Positions 46,499-58,078 of a DNA stretch of 64,000 nt are shown here, in pieces; position 1 is the stretch's first letter, and the number at the start of each line of letters is the position of its first letter. Location of the stretch: NCBI GenBank assembly GCA_963971575.1, contig OZ020611.1, positions 60,793,381 through 60,857,380 on the forward strand, written 5' to 3'. The stretch comes from Liopterus haemorrhoidalis (lineage: Eukaryota; Arthropoda; Insecta; Coleoptera; Dytiscidae). A program made the position numbers and the translations under genes. The notes under the pieces were generated by a model. It had not been told where the DNA came from. It saw nothing but the letters and a program-made list of their open reading frames with translations, and searched no databases.

Positions 46499-47875
46499 TA
46501 TACAAGGTGTTTGTTTGAAACGGGGCACCCCGAAAATCTCCTTTATTTGTAAAGATACAAAAAATCTTCAGAACAAAAGTTAAACTAGACAAAAAGGCCC
46601 ATCTAAAGGTTACTATAAGAATTCTGAGGCACTTCCGGGTTCACCGGAAATGATGTCAACTTTTGATCTAGCATAGGGAATAGATAATTTTATATTTTTT
46701 CTCTAAAAGTACATTAAATTAGCTTTACAATTACACCAAAAAGTCATATTTTTATGTTCACCATTTCAAAATGGCGACCATTTATTACCAAAATAATAAT
46801 CAACATAAGTTTTACAAAGTTGAACGTAGCAAGCTTTGAAAACAATAAAAAAGAAACAAAATATCTCTAAAATAAACTATTTGACTATTTAGAGAAAAAA
46901 AAAACTATTACTTTTTACAATTATTTTACAAAAAAAAAAAAAATACAAATGTTTGATCAAACCACCATTATTGTCCACACATTTTCTCATTCTTAATAAA
47001 AACTCTTCCATTGCCCTTATAAAAGTACACTCTTGGATATCCCGAATTGCACTTGTTACCCTTTCTTCTAAATCTTCTATCGTCGTTGGTGTTGTCCGAT
47101 ACACTCTATCTTTTAAATACCCCCAAACGAAAAAATCCAATGGCGTGAGATCCGGCGATCGTGCAGGCCAGGGATTAAGTGAATGTGTTCCAATCCATTT
47201 ATCTGGGTATTGGCCATTTAAATAGGCACACACGTTTCTAGCGTTATGAGCTGGTGCTCCATCTTGTTGAAACCACATTCCTATCTTATCAGCAAGTGGT
47301 AAATCATCCAACAAATCCTCCACTTCTGGACGTCGTTTTTGAATTTCGAAAGAACCTCGCTGGCTTAATTTGTTCACTAATTTGGCAAAATACTGCCTTC
47401 TCGGCTGAGCTCTATCAGGATACCTTTCCTGGGTCGCTGGGCCCTAACCGCATTTCTTTGGCACTCTCCGTATATCAGAACCATATCTGTCATCTCTTCG
47501 TTGGTATGTCGTACATAATCCATAATTAGGTACAAATAACGACCAATTAATACATTGTTTTTTTTTTTTTTTTCAAACAAAAATAAGCAAAATAAAATAT
47601 TAAACTCTTGTTATTTATAAAACATTTAATTGAAAAATTAAAATTTAAGTAATTTCATGTTATTTCATATAATAACTAGTTATAACAGTTTATTTTAGAG
47701 ATATTTTGTTTCTTTTTTTATTGTATTCAAAGCTTGCTACGTTCAACTTTGTAAAACTTATGTTGATTATTATTTTGTAAATAAATGGTCGCCATTTTGA
47801 AATGGTTAACATAAAAATATGACTTTTTGGTGTCATTATAAGCTAATTTAATGTACTTTTAGTAAAAAAATATGT
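46499..47875 (-). mobile_element. Tc1/mariner-IS630-like element, internally deleted
   Basis: The left end TACAAGGTGTTTG follows a TA. Inverted arms of about 190 bp (46695-46890 and 47690-47872, containing TTGAACGTAGCAAGCTTTGA) enclose the coding part. The right outer end is lost beyond 47872. The left arm also holds ACTTCCGGGTTCACCGGAAA, a short palindrome. Confidence 0.7.
46950..47525 (-). pseudogene. Transposase remnant with N-terminal HTH and DDE end
   Basis: The N-terminus reads YVRHTNEEMTDMVLIYGECQ, the helix-turn-helix domain common in this family, followed by a frameshift. NKLSQRGSFEIQKRRPEV then joins directly to DLPLADKIGMWFQQDGAPAH (second Asp) and WPARSPDLTPLDFFVWGYL (third acidic site). 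The stretch with the first catalytic Asp is missing, an internal deletion. Confidence 0.75.
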
Positions 47876-48524
47876 GGGCTATTGAGATGGTACAGCTAGA
47901 AATAATCACTTTATTGAACATTGAATTGATTCATTCTTACAAAATATGAAATATCAATTAGAAAATAGGACTAATATCGCACTCACCATGTCTGTCCGTC
48001 GTCTATTACAACTTAGCACTTTATACTGTCTGTCTCTGTCTTAGTCTGTCATTGTCTAGTCCTTGTCCCTTTTTACTTCGGACGAGGCGCGAAATTCAAA
48101 TTGTTAGTGTTCTTGAACTGGTTTTAACCGGTGTGTCATTTCGTTATGTGTATGTATTCAATATTGTAGGTTAAAAAATAGGCTTAAGAAGTGAACCGTC
48201 AAAAATTGTTCTATTGTGAACATTACCAGATCACCTAGCTACGATATATCTAATGTTCAGTTGGGCATTCAAACTAAAATACTTTTTCGGTTTATATATA
48301 CTCGGCATTAACTCATCCTGGAGATTGAATTAGAATATGTGCACCCTGGAGACTGTATTCCAATGCATCCAATTACATTTGGAAAAACAAACTAATTGAT
48401 TTTTTAATCTAAATTTAAATAATTTGCGAATATTACGTCATAAGAAAATGTAAATTTAAAAATCCTAGCGATTTTTTCTGCATTTACTTCGTATCCAAGT
48501 CGTCATTAAATTAATAAGAAATAA
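47876..48524. other. No recognised feature
   Basis: Contains an imperfect CTGTCTGTCTCTGTC run near 48030 that may be a HINE or related repeat trace; otherwise nothing. Confidence 0.4.
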
Positions 48525-50132
48525 GATATATTAATTTATAATATCAACTCTAACTATAATTACAATACTTTCAATTTCCAAGCCATTAATAGATCTATTT
48601 TCTTACAGCCAGTAACTGAAAATGAAATAATTAATATAATAAGTTGCCTTAAAAATACCAGTTCAGCTGGTTTTGATGAAATAACATCTAAACTTATTAA
48701 GTCAAGTACATACTACCTGGTCAGTCCGTTACAGTTCCTAATTAACCTGTCTTTTAAACAAGGAATATTTCCAACTATCATAAAAAAATCAATAATTAAG
48801 CCAATATATAAAAAAGGCGACAAATGTAGTGTAGAAAATTACAGACCCATTGCACTCCTATCAGTTTTTTCAAAAATGTTAGAAAAGTGTTTTGCAAGTA
48901 GAGTATACTCTTTCTTAGATAAATTTAAAATATTAAACACAAATCAGTTTGGATTTAGAAAGAACTTAAACACAATAGATGCAGTTATTAAATTTATTAA
49001 TAGTGTATACGCATCAATTGAAGAGAAAAATAAAACTTTAACCATATTTGCTGACTTAAGCAAAGCCTTCGACTGTGTGAACCATAAAATCCTATTAGGT
49101 AAATTAGAAATATTAGGCATACGAGGCACAGCACTAAATTGGATTGCCTCATACCTATCAAATAGATCCCAAATTGTAAAAATAGATAATAGTTTATCCA
49201 CCCCTATTATTCAAACATGCTCTGTTCCACAAGGAAGTGTAATTGGGCCGTTACTTTATCTCATTTATGTAAATGATTTTCCAAACTGTGTTGACGACGC
49301 CTTGGTTACGCAGTTTGCAGACGACACATCATGTTTACAGTGCAACCAGTCGATAGATAGGCTCGTTGAAAAAACTAATAACAATATTGGTAATATGTCC
49401 GACTGTTTCTCAAACAACAAATTAGTGCTCAATAAATCAAAGACAGTTACTATGAATTTTAATATAGCCCATGAAGATAAGATTAATATTAACGATCAAT
49501 TAATTTTGCCTTTAGGATGTGTTGATGTTACAAAGTTCTTGGGGATAACAATAGGCAGTAACCTAAACTGGAAACAGCATATTAATAACATTAGTCCCAA
49601 ACTTGCCAAAACCTTTTTTTGTATGAAAAAAATTAAACAGCTTAGTAACACGACTGCATGTAGGATCTACTACTTTTCAAATTTCCACTCCATTCTCACA
49701 TATGGAATTGTATGCTGGGGTATGGTAATGGAAACAAATCGATTATTTGTTCTCCAAAAAAAGGCTTTAAGAATATTATGTGGGAAACCTTTTCGTTATC
49801 CATGTAGAAATCTATTTGAAGACCAAAAAATCTTGCCACTACCCTGTATCTACAAACTAGAAACTCTATTATTTGCCTACAAAAACTTAAAAGATTTTAA
49901 ATTAATAGGTGACCATCACAATAATAACACACGCCACGGGAAACGCCTTATGATGGTCCCTACTCATCGAAGTACGCGATATGAACGAAGCCCAAATTAT
50001 ATGGCATTAACGTTATTCAATAAGCTCCCAAATAATTACCATGCAATAACAACATATAAAACATTCAAAAAAGAGATCAAAAATTTTCTCCAAACCCATT
50101 GTTTTTACTCCATAAACGAGTTCCTCCAGTAA
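48525..50132 (+). CDS. LINE reverse transcriptase, 5'-truncated, frame open
   Basis: The frame is open from 48525 (after TAA at 48522) to TAA at 50132, about 535 codons without a stop. Motifs: SSAGFDEITSKLI, IKPIYKKGD, NYRPIALLSVFSKMLEK, TIFADLSKAFDCVNHKILL, CSVPQGSVIGPLLYLIYVND, QFADDTSCL (catalytic FADD) and FLGITIGSNLNWKQHI. The C-terminus has NNNTRHGKRL and TLFNKLPNNYH. The endonuclease is missing, so this is a dead-on-arrival but recent copy of a CR1/Jockey-like LINE. Confidence 0.85.
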   Translation, partial: DILIYNINSNYNYNTFNFQAINRSIFLQPVTENEIINIISCLKNTSSAGFDEITSKLIKSSTYYLVSPLQFLINLSFKQGIFPTIIKKSIIKPIYKKGDKCSVENYRPIALLSVFSKMLEKCFASRVYSFLDKFKILNTNQFGFRKNLNTIDAVIKFINSVYASIEEKNKTLTIFADLSKAFDCVNHKILLGKLEILGIRGTALNWIASYLSNRSQIVKIDNSLSTPIIQTCSVPQGSVIGPLLYLIYVNDFPNCVDDALVTQFADDTSCLQCNQSIDRLVEKTNNNIGNMSDCFSNNKLVLNKSKTVTMNFNIAHEDKININDQLILPLGCVDVTKFLGITIGSNLNWKQHINNISPKLAKTFFCMKKIKQLSNTTACRIYYFSNFHSILTYGIVCWGMVMETNRLFVLQKKALRILCGKPFRYPCRNLFEDQKILPLPCIYKLETLLFAYKNLKDFKLIGDHHNNNTRHGKRLMMVPTHRSTRYERSPNYMALTLFNKLPNNYHAITTYKTFKKEIKNFLQTHCFYSINEFLQ

Positions 50133-50280
50133 TTTATGGGACACAACCAACTAGAGTCGATAGTTAATTGTATTATGAAAATCCTATTTTATAACTTTTA
50201 TTTTGATTTTGTGTTTTACAAGTCTAATTTCTACAATATGTATGATCCTATAGACAATAAAAAATTATTATTATTATTAA
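50133..50280 (+). repeat. 3' UTR and (TTA)n tail of the LINE
   Basis: A short UTR ends in AATAAAAAATTATTATTATT, combining an AATAAA hexamer and a TTA-repeat tail at 50257-50280. Confidence 0.7.
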
Positions 50281-50699
50281 GAAATATATTGAAAATGGCT
50301 TTTATAACGGGTTCATATATTAAATAAACCTTCTCTATAAATGATAAATATATATTGATTTAGATTTAACTAGATAATAATTTTGGTTATAAAGTGATGC
50401 AGTATCTGCGAACGCTGATTGAACGCGTAATGTGGACTTAAGTCACATCCTTCTATCTCTATGAGTCACATTGGCGGAGGGTTACTATTGACGTAGATCG
50501 CGTCCGCCGCAAAATATAGGTCTGTTACAGTTCATATTTTTTCAATAGCGATTCGTTGTCAGCTGGTAACAATTTTTATTACATTTTTAATATCAAAAGA
50601 AAAAAGACATACACAATCTTAGTAATAAATAAAATCCATAACATTATTAGCCATAATTTAGCCATGTATTAAAAAAATAATTAATTTTGTCAAAAACAC
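50281..50699. other. No recognised feature
   Basis: AT-rich, no frame worth reporting. Confidence 0.4.
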
Positions 50700-50970
50700 A
50701 AAAACTGCAATATTTTCCAATACCGAAGTCTGATCAAAAATTCCTATCGTGCGTTTCCGGCTCATATCAATGTACATCACTTATAATTTTTTCATATTTT
50801 TAATTTAACCCTCTTGGGTAAAAAAGGGCGAGACAAGAACTTTTTTGGCACATTTTTGACTAAAATCATGTTAAAAGAAACGAATTTTAAAAACCAATTT
50901 TCGTTCCTTAATCTACGTTTTTAGAGCTTTCTTTTGATACCACACAATAAATATTAAAAAAATAATTATT
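50700..50970 (-). repeat. Fragment of the diverged HINE-like family
   Basis: Shares with 26560-27310 the order TGATCAAAAATTCCT, then AATGTACAT, then AGCTTTCTTTTGA and CACACAATAAATATT. The (GTCT) part and both ends are not seen. Confidence 0.5.
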
Positions 50971-51849
50971 TTTTCAATGACACAAAAAAAATCTATATTT
51001 GATAATATTTGACAGTGACAATTCCTTTTATATTTGTTATCAGAAAAGACTATTTTATTGTCACTTTTGTATAAGAATTTCATTGGTAAGCATAAAATAG
51101 CTACATACACAATAGAAAATGTATATTATTAATAAATTGCTTTGTCAATAACTCAATAATTTGCTCTTGTTAGTTTTCCCATATGCGACACTGGTAAGTA
51201 CCAACCTATAAAATAACCTAATGAACGGGAAATTCAAGCGCCTATCAATTATTTATGAACGTTCTGTGTTATGGCTTATAATGGAGTTGTCCTGAAAAAC
51301 AATCCTAAAATACAATTGAGAATGTGTCGTATTATCACCGTATTTATAAGGAAACGATAGTTTATATAACATCATTTTATCTTATTTCCTTGAAAGCAGG
51401 CCCGTTTACCCTACAAAAAGGTATTCGTTTTACATTCAGTTGACATATCTGGGACAATGTGATGTTATGTCTCGGCTGTTGCGTCATTCATGACAACATC
51501 ATACACATTCAACACAATACACATTCAATGAATATACTGATTGAAATGGTTCTAACTTTGAATACAAGCCAATCTCTGCATTACTATATATATGCATTTG
51601 TATTATGGTTTTGCATTCACATATATTCGAAATTTTCTTGGACATAACTTCGGACCTGTCGAAGTATTAAACGAGAAAGTTTGTTCACATGTGGCTATAA
51701 CCTACCTCGCCCGACAACTTAACTATTCCGCTGATGCGAATTTGCACCAAAATAAGAAATACAACACAGATATTAAAATATTTGGAAATTCTTACCGTTA
51801 AGTTTCGAAAACACTGTTAAAATTTCACAATAAAGGTAAATCATGTTAT
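50971..51849. other. No recognised feature
   Basis: Several short frames without motifs; no repeat structure seen. Confidence 0.4.
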
Positions 51850-51967
51850 TTATAATAGTATTTTATTTAACAAGCATATAATGTAAGTTATATTACAAGA
51901 GGATGAAGTTGCTCGGCTTCGGCTAGTGTTATAATCATCCGAGTGTAGCATAGCCATTATATGCGAG

Positions 51968-52364
51968 CAGAGCCGGAGTAAGGGGGAGGGCGGAGGGGGC
52001 GACGGCCCCTAGCGCACTAAGAAAAAGGGCGCCGATGAGCTTTACTAAGGGGCGCCACACTGCGAAAGTGAGGACCTTTTGTGTTTTTGTTCTTCACTTG
52101 GATTTTGGGACGTGAGGACCTTGTTTTTTTTGCTCATCACTTGGAATTTGGGAGGTGAGGACCATTTTTTTTGCTCTTCACTTGGAATTTGCGAGGTGAG
52201 GACCTTTTTTTTGCTCTTCACTTAAAATTTGCGAGGTTTTTTTTGCTCATCATCTACATTTTGGGCGGTGAGAATCTTGTTTTTGCCTATCACTTACATT
52301 TATTTGCCAAGGGCGCCAAAACCCAGTTTTGCCCCTAGCGTAAGTTTTCCTTATTGTGGCTCTG
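51968..52364. mobile_element. Short non-autonomous hAT element with internal minisatellite
   Basis: CAGAGCCGGAGTAAGG at the left and CCTTATTGTGGCTCTG at the right form the inverted ends. TATGCGAG is duplicated exactly (51960-51967, 52365-52372). The other arm of the surrounding foldback has the single uninterrupted form (CATATGCGAGTCAAA in complement near 53378-53395). Confidence 0.85.
52068..52310. repeat. 41-44 bp minisatellite inside the hAT
   Basis: Units start near 52068, 52112, 52155, 52196 and, degenerate, 52231 and 52267. The pattern is GTGAGGACC, a T run, GCTCTTCACTTGGAATTTG. Confidence 0.8.
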
Positions 52365-53447
52365 TATGCGAGTCAAAAACAGTATTTTATCCGCAACTAT
52401 ATAGTTTTTGATGATGTTTAAGAAACTTTTACTGGATTCAAAAAAAGAATCATTACAGGGCTCATTACTTGAAATGGAAAATTTAACAAACCGAAACTCC
52501 ACTTCAGCACAATAATTTCACGAACCGGAACACGGTTCCAGTTTTCTCCGGTGCATTTCGAACCTTGGATCATTAAAACAAAATAGTTAATATAATTTAA
52601 AAACAAAATCTGAGCGCCAAATGTAAAACTTTAGAGCTGACGTCAACAAGATGGCTACCGAACTATCAGCTGATTGTTACTTACAACAATGTTAAAATAC
52701 ATTTATGTATTTATTGTTTTTTTTTTGTTTTAATTCTTGTTTAATTGTTTAATTTTTATAAAATAATATTCGAGTTACAAAGATGGGCTGTGTTAGGAGC
52801 AAATATACATTGATGATGAGCACAAAAAAAATGAACTAACTTGTCGTGTATTAAGCCTTTATTATTCACGGATGATCACGCATGCACGTCCCTTTATACA
52901 CAGCGTGCAGTACGAGCACGCCGGTTATAGGTAAAATTTTTATCTACTACTATCAAATAGTAAATGCATTATTTGTCCAATTGTAAATAAATGAAGCTGC
53001 TCATATCGCACGCAGTATAAAATGTGACGGCGTTCTCATCCGTGGAAAAGGATAGTTTTTTTACACTGTAAGTTTTTATTTAATAAATTAGTTAGAAGCT
53101 TAAAAATGTTTTAAGCTCAACAACGATGGTAATTTACGCCTCACACAACCTATCTTTATAAACAGAATATTATTTATAAATTAGAAAAAATCAAACCATA
53201 AATAATACTATGTTATACATTGCTGTATAATTCAATCAGCTGATGATTCGGCTGACCATCTTGATGACGTGGTCCTGAAGTTAAACAATTGACGCTCAGA
53301 AGTTCTGTGTTTAATTAAATTTATTAATTTTTTAATCATAGAACTATATAGTTGTAGGTAGACAAAATATTGTATTTGACTCGCATATGATGGCTATATT
53401 ACACTCGGATGATTACAACCATCACCTTCGGCTCGGATGATATACCT

Positions 53448-53615
53448 CATCCTCGTGCAATATATCCTCCATTTTATGCTTGTTAAATAAAATAATTTTA
53501 TTGATGCAGTCGTGTGTATTTAGCTCCACTAAGCTGAAGTTTGCGAGTAAAGGACTTCATCCTCGTGCAATGTAGCCTTCATTATAAAGTTGTTAAACAA
53601 AATACTATTATTGTA
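53448..53615. repeat. Direct duplication around a 29-bp R4-like match
   Basis: CTCATCCTCGTGCAATATA.. at 53448-53500 is repeated as TTCATCCTCGTGCAATGTA.. at 53551-53612. Between the copies, 53503-53531 is identical over 29 bp to the R4-like 3' UTR at 38996-39024 (starts GATGCAGTCGTGTG, ends AGCTCCACTA). Confidence 0.75.
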
Positions 53616-53968
53616 ACAGACAAGATACAATGGTTATAATTATTATTTTATTTTAAAGTAATAACATATAATTAAAGCTCGGTTTGTGCTCGCAAGTATA
53701 GTTATGCCACTAAAATTTTATATTTTTTGTACACAAAAATCATAATCTCGAAACTAAGGTATGGTGATATTATGACTCGAAAGTTTATATTGTGTTTCGC
53801 CAGATATCTATATTTTGAACCATTTGTGTTGGCTTCGTGCAATACTCAGATGAAGAAGCGACAAATGATTTTTTAAATATTTTTCACTGATTGGTGAATA
53901 AGTATTTGTTGCTCAGCATCGGTGTAAAAATAATTCGTCGTATGATAAATGTCACATTATAACGTTTT

Positions 53969-54333
53969 GTGCAAGAGTTCAAATACACACCACTTTTGCA
54001 AGTGAAAGATCGGAAATCCCTTCGTAGAATGTTTATTATCTATAATCGTTTTCCTAATTCTGCTGTCCTAGATTTTTACTAACTAAACCTAACCTTATTA
54101 CCTAAATTGATCGTATTTGCTAGAATTTATTACATTATTTTTAATGGGCTAATGTTTGGTGGAAAATAACGTACAGTATACCTAAAAACTAGGTAATCAG
54201 AATAGGTTTAGTTAGTAAAAATCTAGGACAGCAGAATTAGGAATATTAGCAAAACGATAATAGATATAAACATTTTACGAAGGGTTTTCCGATCTTTCAC
54301 TTGCAAAACTGGTGTGTATATGAACTCTTGCAC
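53969..54333. mobile_element. Foldback MITE with about 140-bp arms
   Basis: Left GTGCAAGAGTTCAAATACAC and right GTGTGTATATGAACTCTTGC mirror each other. The match continues through AAGTGAAAGATCGGAAA and CTGCTGTCCTAGATTTTTAC to TTAGTTAGTAA. The loop is about 70 bp. No clear target duplication. Confidence 0.75.
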
Positions 54334-54445
54334 TATTTTTCTGAATTTTGCATTACAAATATATAATGGTATTTGGGACAAAAGATTCTTAAAAAAAAAA
54401 ACTTGGAGCTTGCAACCGTAAGCTCACTCATAGGTAAGGCCAATG

Positions 54446-55238
54446 CAGTGGCGAAGCGTCCATGGAAGCACAGGAAGCAGTGCTTCCCTTACTTTTTGTA
54501 AGCGTTTATATTTAAAAAAAAATAATAATAATTATGTAATATTTTAAAACCAAATATGTGTTATATTTTTACCCATTATTGTATAAAAATATTCTTGTCG
54601 CGAAAAAATGCAAGCGCGCAAGAACGCGCCTTATTATTGAAATACAGTAATGAAAAACGCTCTAGACAGAAGTGCGTCTCAAATCTTGAATAGTACCCGC
54701 TGCCCGCTGTCTATCTGTCTGCATTGTGCAGGGTACAGGTCGCAGTTCTCAGTCCTGTAATTAACAAATGAAGCAGTGCGTTTCTACGTAGGAGAATTTT
54801 AACTGACGCATAACGTGTTCATCGTTTTGTTTGACACATTGCACCTAGAAAAACAAAAACTCTTTTGTGTTTAATTGTTGAGTTAAATAATTCGTAGTGC
54901 CTGTTAATTTTTTTAAACTAAAATTTTTTGATTAACGTCGCAACTAATTAAATACTACTACAATATTATAGATGATATTTGCAAAAAAACTAGTAGAATG
55001 GACTTTATTTATAAGTAAATATAGGTATTAAAGTTATATTATTATTACCTACTATTGTTGTTCTTTATATTTTTTTATTCATGAACATATTTTATTTTGA
55101 TTTGTACATGAATTTTAAAATTAAATTAAAAGTTTATCTTTGTACATTATTATATATGTTTTTTTTTTTGCAATAAAAATTTTGGTGCCCTCGGAATTAT
55201 GATACTTCCCCAACTGGTAAAGTCACGCCTCGCCACTG
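54446..55238. mobile_element. hAT-like non-autonomous element
   Basis: CAGTGGCGAAGCGT at the left and ACGCCTCGCCACTG at the right are inverted ends of the hAT type. The interior is AT-rich and non-coding. An 8-bp duplication is not clear, so the assignment rests on the ends. Confidence 0.6.
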
Positions 55239-55740
55239 TGGTCACGGGTACTGTAAAAAGTAATCTTTTAGTCATATAAGAGGTCTCTAGACGCTACGAA
55301 CATTTTGACATATTTTGCCAATATTTCACCTAACATGCCTAAATGATATTATTACTAGCAATGTCAGTTTATAATTTTAACTTTTCTGATATGTTAATTT
55401 ATGTGTTAAACTTTCTTATTTGTTGCCTTCTGTTGCTTCGACAATTGAAAATGTCTGAACGGGATTCAAGCCTGAGACCTTAGCAATGCAGAGCACATGT
55501 CTTACAACTACCAACTTCATTTTATTTACATCAAAACCATGGATAACTATCTGAGAGTGAAAAAAGCATTGTAAAAGTGAACATCGGAATAAGCATAGGT
55601 ATAAACTATTGAATAAAAAGACTAAAGGAAAAAGGCTTACATGCTAATTGGACAAACTAGGATGGTATTTCAAAATGGCGGACAATAGTTTGCGGTTGTA
55701 CACTGGCGTAGGGTAATTTATTAAATTAATTGTTGTCGGT

Positions 55741-56622
55741 AGTTAAAATTTAAAAAGAAGTTGTTGTTAAAAAATTACTTTATTAACACACAATGGTTTG
55801 ACAAAAGATATCCTATTATTGAAAGATTCTCTGTATGTATGGTATTCATATTTAGAATGTCAGATTATTTCATATTTCACAAGAATTACAAATAATAAGG
55901 TCATCAATAAATTATTGTAGACTCAGCAGTTTGGAATATATAACTCTATCCTTAAAAGGATACTTGGCGGGTGACCCTGGAGATTTCGGGTTGAGTGGAC
56001 TGACCTCTTTTGGAACCTTCTGCTGCTTTTGACTGGAACTTGGATCGTAGTTTCATATAACAATACAAAATGATTACAAGAAAAATTAAAATATATGACA
56101 ATACATTCCAGGTGCTAAATTTAAGATGAATGGCTGGCTCGGACATTTTTTCTAATTTCTTCTTTTGGGTGATGATGGCTCGTAAGATCTTTTTGGTCTG
56201 ATCCAGATTGATGTGGTCTAATATTATTGGCTTCATCTCTGATGAAGGAGGGTCTTTAAGATTTTGTTTCAATTTTGGTAGTTCTATTTCTTTAAATTTT
56301 CTTTTTGGTTCTTCATGTGATTGAATTTTTATTCCTTCGATAGTGACTTCGCAAAAAGGTGTTAGTTCCAGGACGTAACTTTAGTATTTAAGCGATTTAA
56401 TCTTTTATAACCGTGAGACAACTTCCGAACGATTGCGACAGTTAAAATTTAAAAAGAAGTTACTTTATTAACACACAATGGTTTGACAAAAGATACCCTA
56501 TTATTGAAAGGTTATCTATATATATGGTATTCATATTTACAATGTCAGCTTATTTTACATTAATTAAAAATAAAAAGTCATCAATAAATTATTGTAGACT
56601 AAGCAGTTTGGAATATACAACT
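55741..56622 (-). mobile_element. Miniature gypsy/errantivirus-type LTR element
   Basis: Two direct repeats (55741-55945 and 56440-56622) are about 90% similar by eye apart from small indels. Each starts AGTTAAAATTT and ends ACT in plus orientation, so the minus-strand LTRs begin AGTT and end AACT, as in gypsy-type elements. CGGT flanks both sides (55737-55740, 56623-56626), a 4-bp duplication. The 0.5-kb interior keeps only the end of an env-like gene; gag and pol are gone. Confidence 0.75.
55952..56272 (-). pseudogene. Env-like C-terminal fragment
   Basis: A frame of 106 codons ending just before the 3' LTR. It has a hydrophilic N-part, a single transmembrane-like segment (YILIFLVIILYCYM) about 55 residues in, and a basic, Ser/Gln-rich cytoplasmic tail. 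Position next to the LTR and this layout fit the end of the fusion-protein-like Env of insect errantiviruses. The ectodomain is absent, so it cannot act as an envelope protein. Confidence 0.55.
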
Positions 56623-56801
56623 CGGTACAAAAAGACAAAATACAAATCTTGATATTTTCAAAAGAAGCTAAAGATAGGAGATACAAACAATCAATAAAAC
56701 ACTAGGCGTTATGGCGTTTTGTTAAGTTATCATTAAGTGTCAAATGCGTATAAGTTATAATTTGAAAAGTGATCATATAGTTTTGTTTTACTGTGTTAAA
56801 A

Positions 56802-57839
56802 ATGTCAAATTTTGTGCCAAATAAAGAGCATTCGCGGACAGTACTACTGTTTTGTTTTCATTTGAAAAAAACTGCTGCTGAATCATACCGACTGCTTCGA
56901 GAAGTTTATGGTGAATATGCTTCATCGCAAGATACGTGTGAACGATGGTTTCGGCGTTTCAAGAGTGGAGACTGTGATCTTACAGACACAGAACATGGAA
57001 AACCTCCAAAAAAATATGAAGATACAAAATTGGAAACATTGCTACAGGAAGACGATAGTCAATCACAAAAACAACTAGCAGAGTAGATAGGCGTTAGTCA
57101 ACAAGCTGTTTCCAATCGCCTACGAGAGATGGGTAAGATCCAGAAAGTCGGCAGATGGGTTCCACATGCAATTAATGAGAGGCAGATGGAAAAACGCAAA
57201 AACACTTGTGAAATTTTGCTTGCACGATACGAAAGAAAGTCTTTTTTGTATCGTATCATTACTGGCGATGAAAAATGGATTTATTTTTAAAATCCCAAAC
57301 GCAAAAAATCATGGGTGAACCCAGGCTCACCATCCACATCAACTGCAAGACCGAATCGCTTTGGCAAAAAGACAATGCTCTGTACTTGGTGGGACCAAAA
57401 GGATGTGGTCTATTATGAATTATTAAAACCTGGTGAAACAGTTAATACCCAACGCTACCAACAACAACTGATCGAATTGAACCATTCGCTGCTCATAAAA
57501 CGACCAGAATACGAAAGAAGACAGCACAAGGTAATCTTTCTTCACAATAACGCTCCATCACATAAGGCAAAACCAGTTTGCAACACATTGGAGGCACTCA
57601 ATTGGGAAGTGCTACCCCATGCCGCTTACTCACCAGACTTGGCCCCTTCAGATTACCACTTGTTCACATCGATGGGTCACGCACTTGCCGAGCAGCACTT
57701 TTGTTCATATGAAAATGTGAAAGAATGGCTAGATGAATGGTTTACGAGGAAAGGGGAAGAGTTCTATTGGCGAGCTATTCAGAAATTGCCTGAAAGATGG
57801 GAAAAATGTATAACTTCTAATGGAGCATACTTTGAATAA
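56802..57839 (+). pseudogene. mariner transposase (Mos1-like, mauritiana subfamily)
   Basis: The start ATG at 56802 gives MSNFVPNKEHSRTVLLFCFH, like Mos1. The paired HTHs (ERWFRRFKSGD, VSQQAVSNRLREMGKIQKVG) and WVPHAINERQM linker are intact. First Asp in TGDEKWIYF; third in YSPDLAPSDYHLF; the second motif reads LHNNAPSH where mariners have HDNAPSH, so the catalytic Asp is Asn. Two in-frame stops lie at 57084 (TAG) and about 57287 (TAA, replacing the Glu of YFENPK). The frame is otherwise unbroken over 346 codons. Terminal repeats were not found. Confidence 0.9.
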
Positions 57840-57968
57840 ATAAACTTTTACTGTTCTTTTGAGTTTAATATGTTTTTTTTTTTTTTTAAATCCGCATTTC
57901 ATACTTGTAGACCGGTATATATTATGAGTAGGTATACTTTAAATTATCAAAATAAATGTCACCAATCA

Positions 57969-58020
57969 TTTTTAGGGTTTTGTAGGTATGACCAAAAAAC
58001 CCTTATACCGTCATTTTGTC

Positions 58021-58078
<58 letters not shown>

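Larger units (their letters stand above)
51850..53500. mobile_element. Foldback element with long inverted arms
   Basis: Left arm pieces (TTTATTTAACAAGCATA, CGGCTTCGGCTAG, AATCATCCGAGTGTA, ATATGCGAGTCAAA and, further in, GACGTCAACAAGATGG..ATCAGCTGATTG) recur in reverse complement and mirrored order at 53225-53500. The centre lies near 52950. No coding sequence. The left arm carries a hAT insertion; the right arm preserves the empty site. Confidence 0.7.

Noticed and set aside
48000..48065. Another HINE copy from the CTGTCTGTC run
   Set aside because: Only a short imperfect run; neither subterminal repeat nor core sequence is present.
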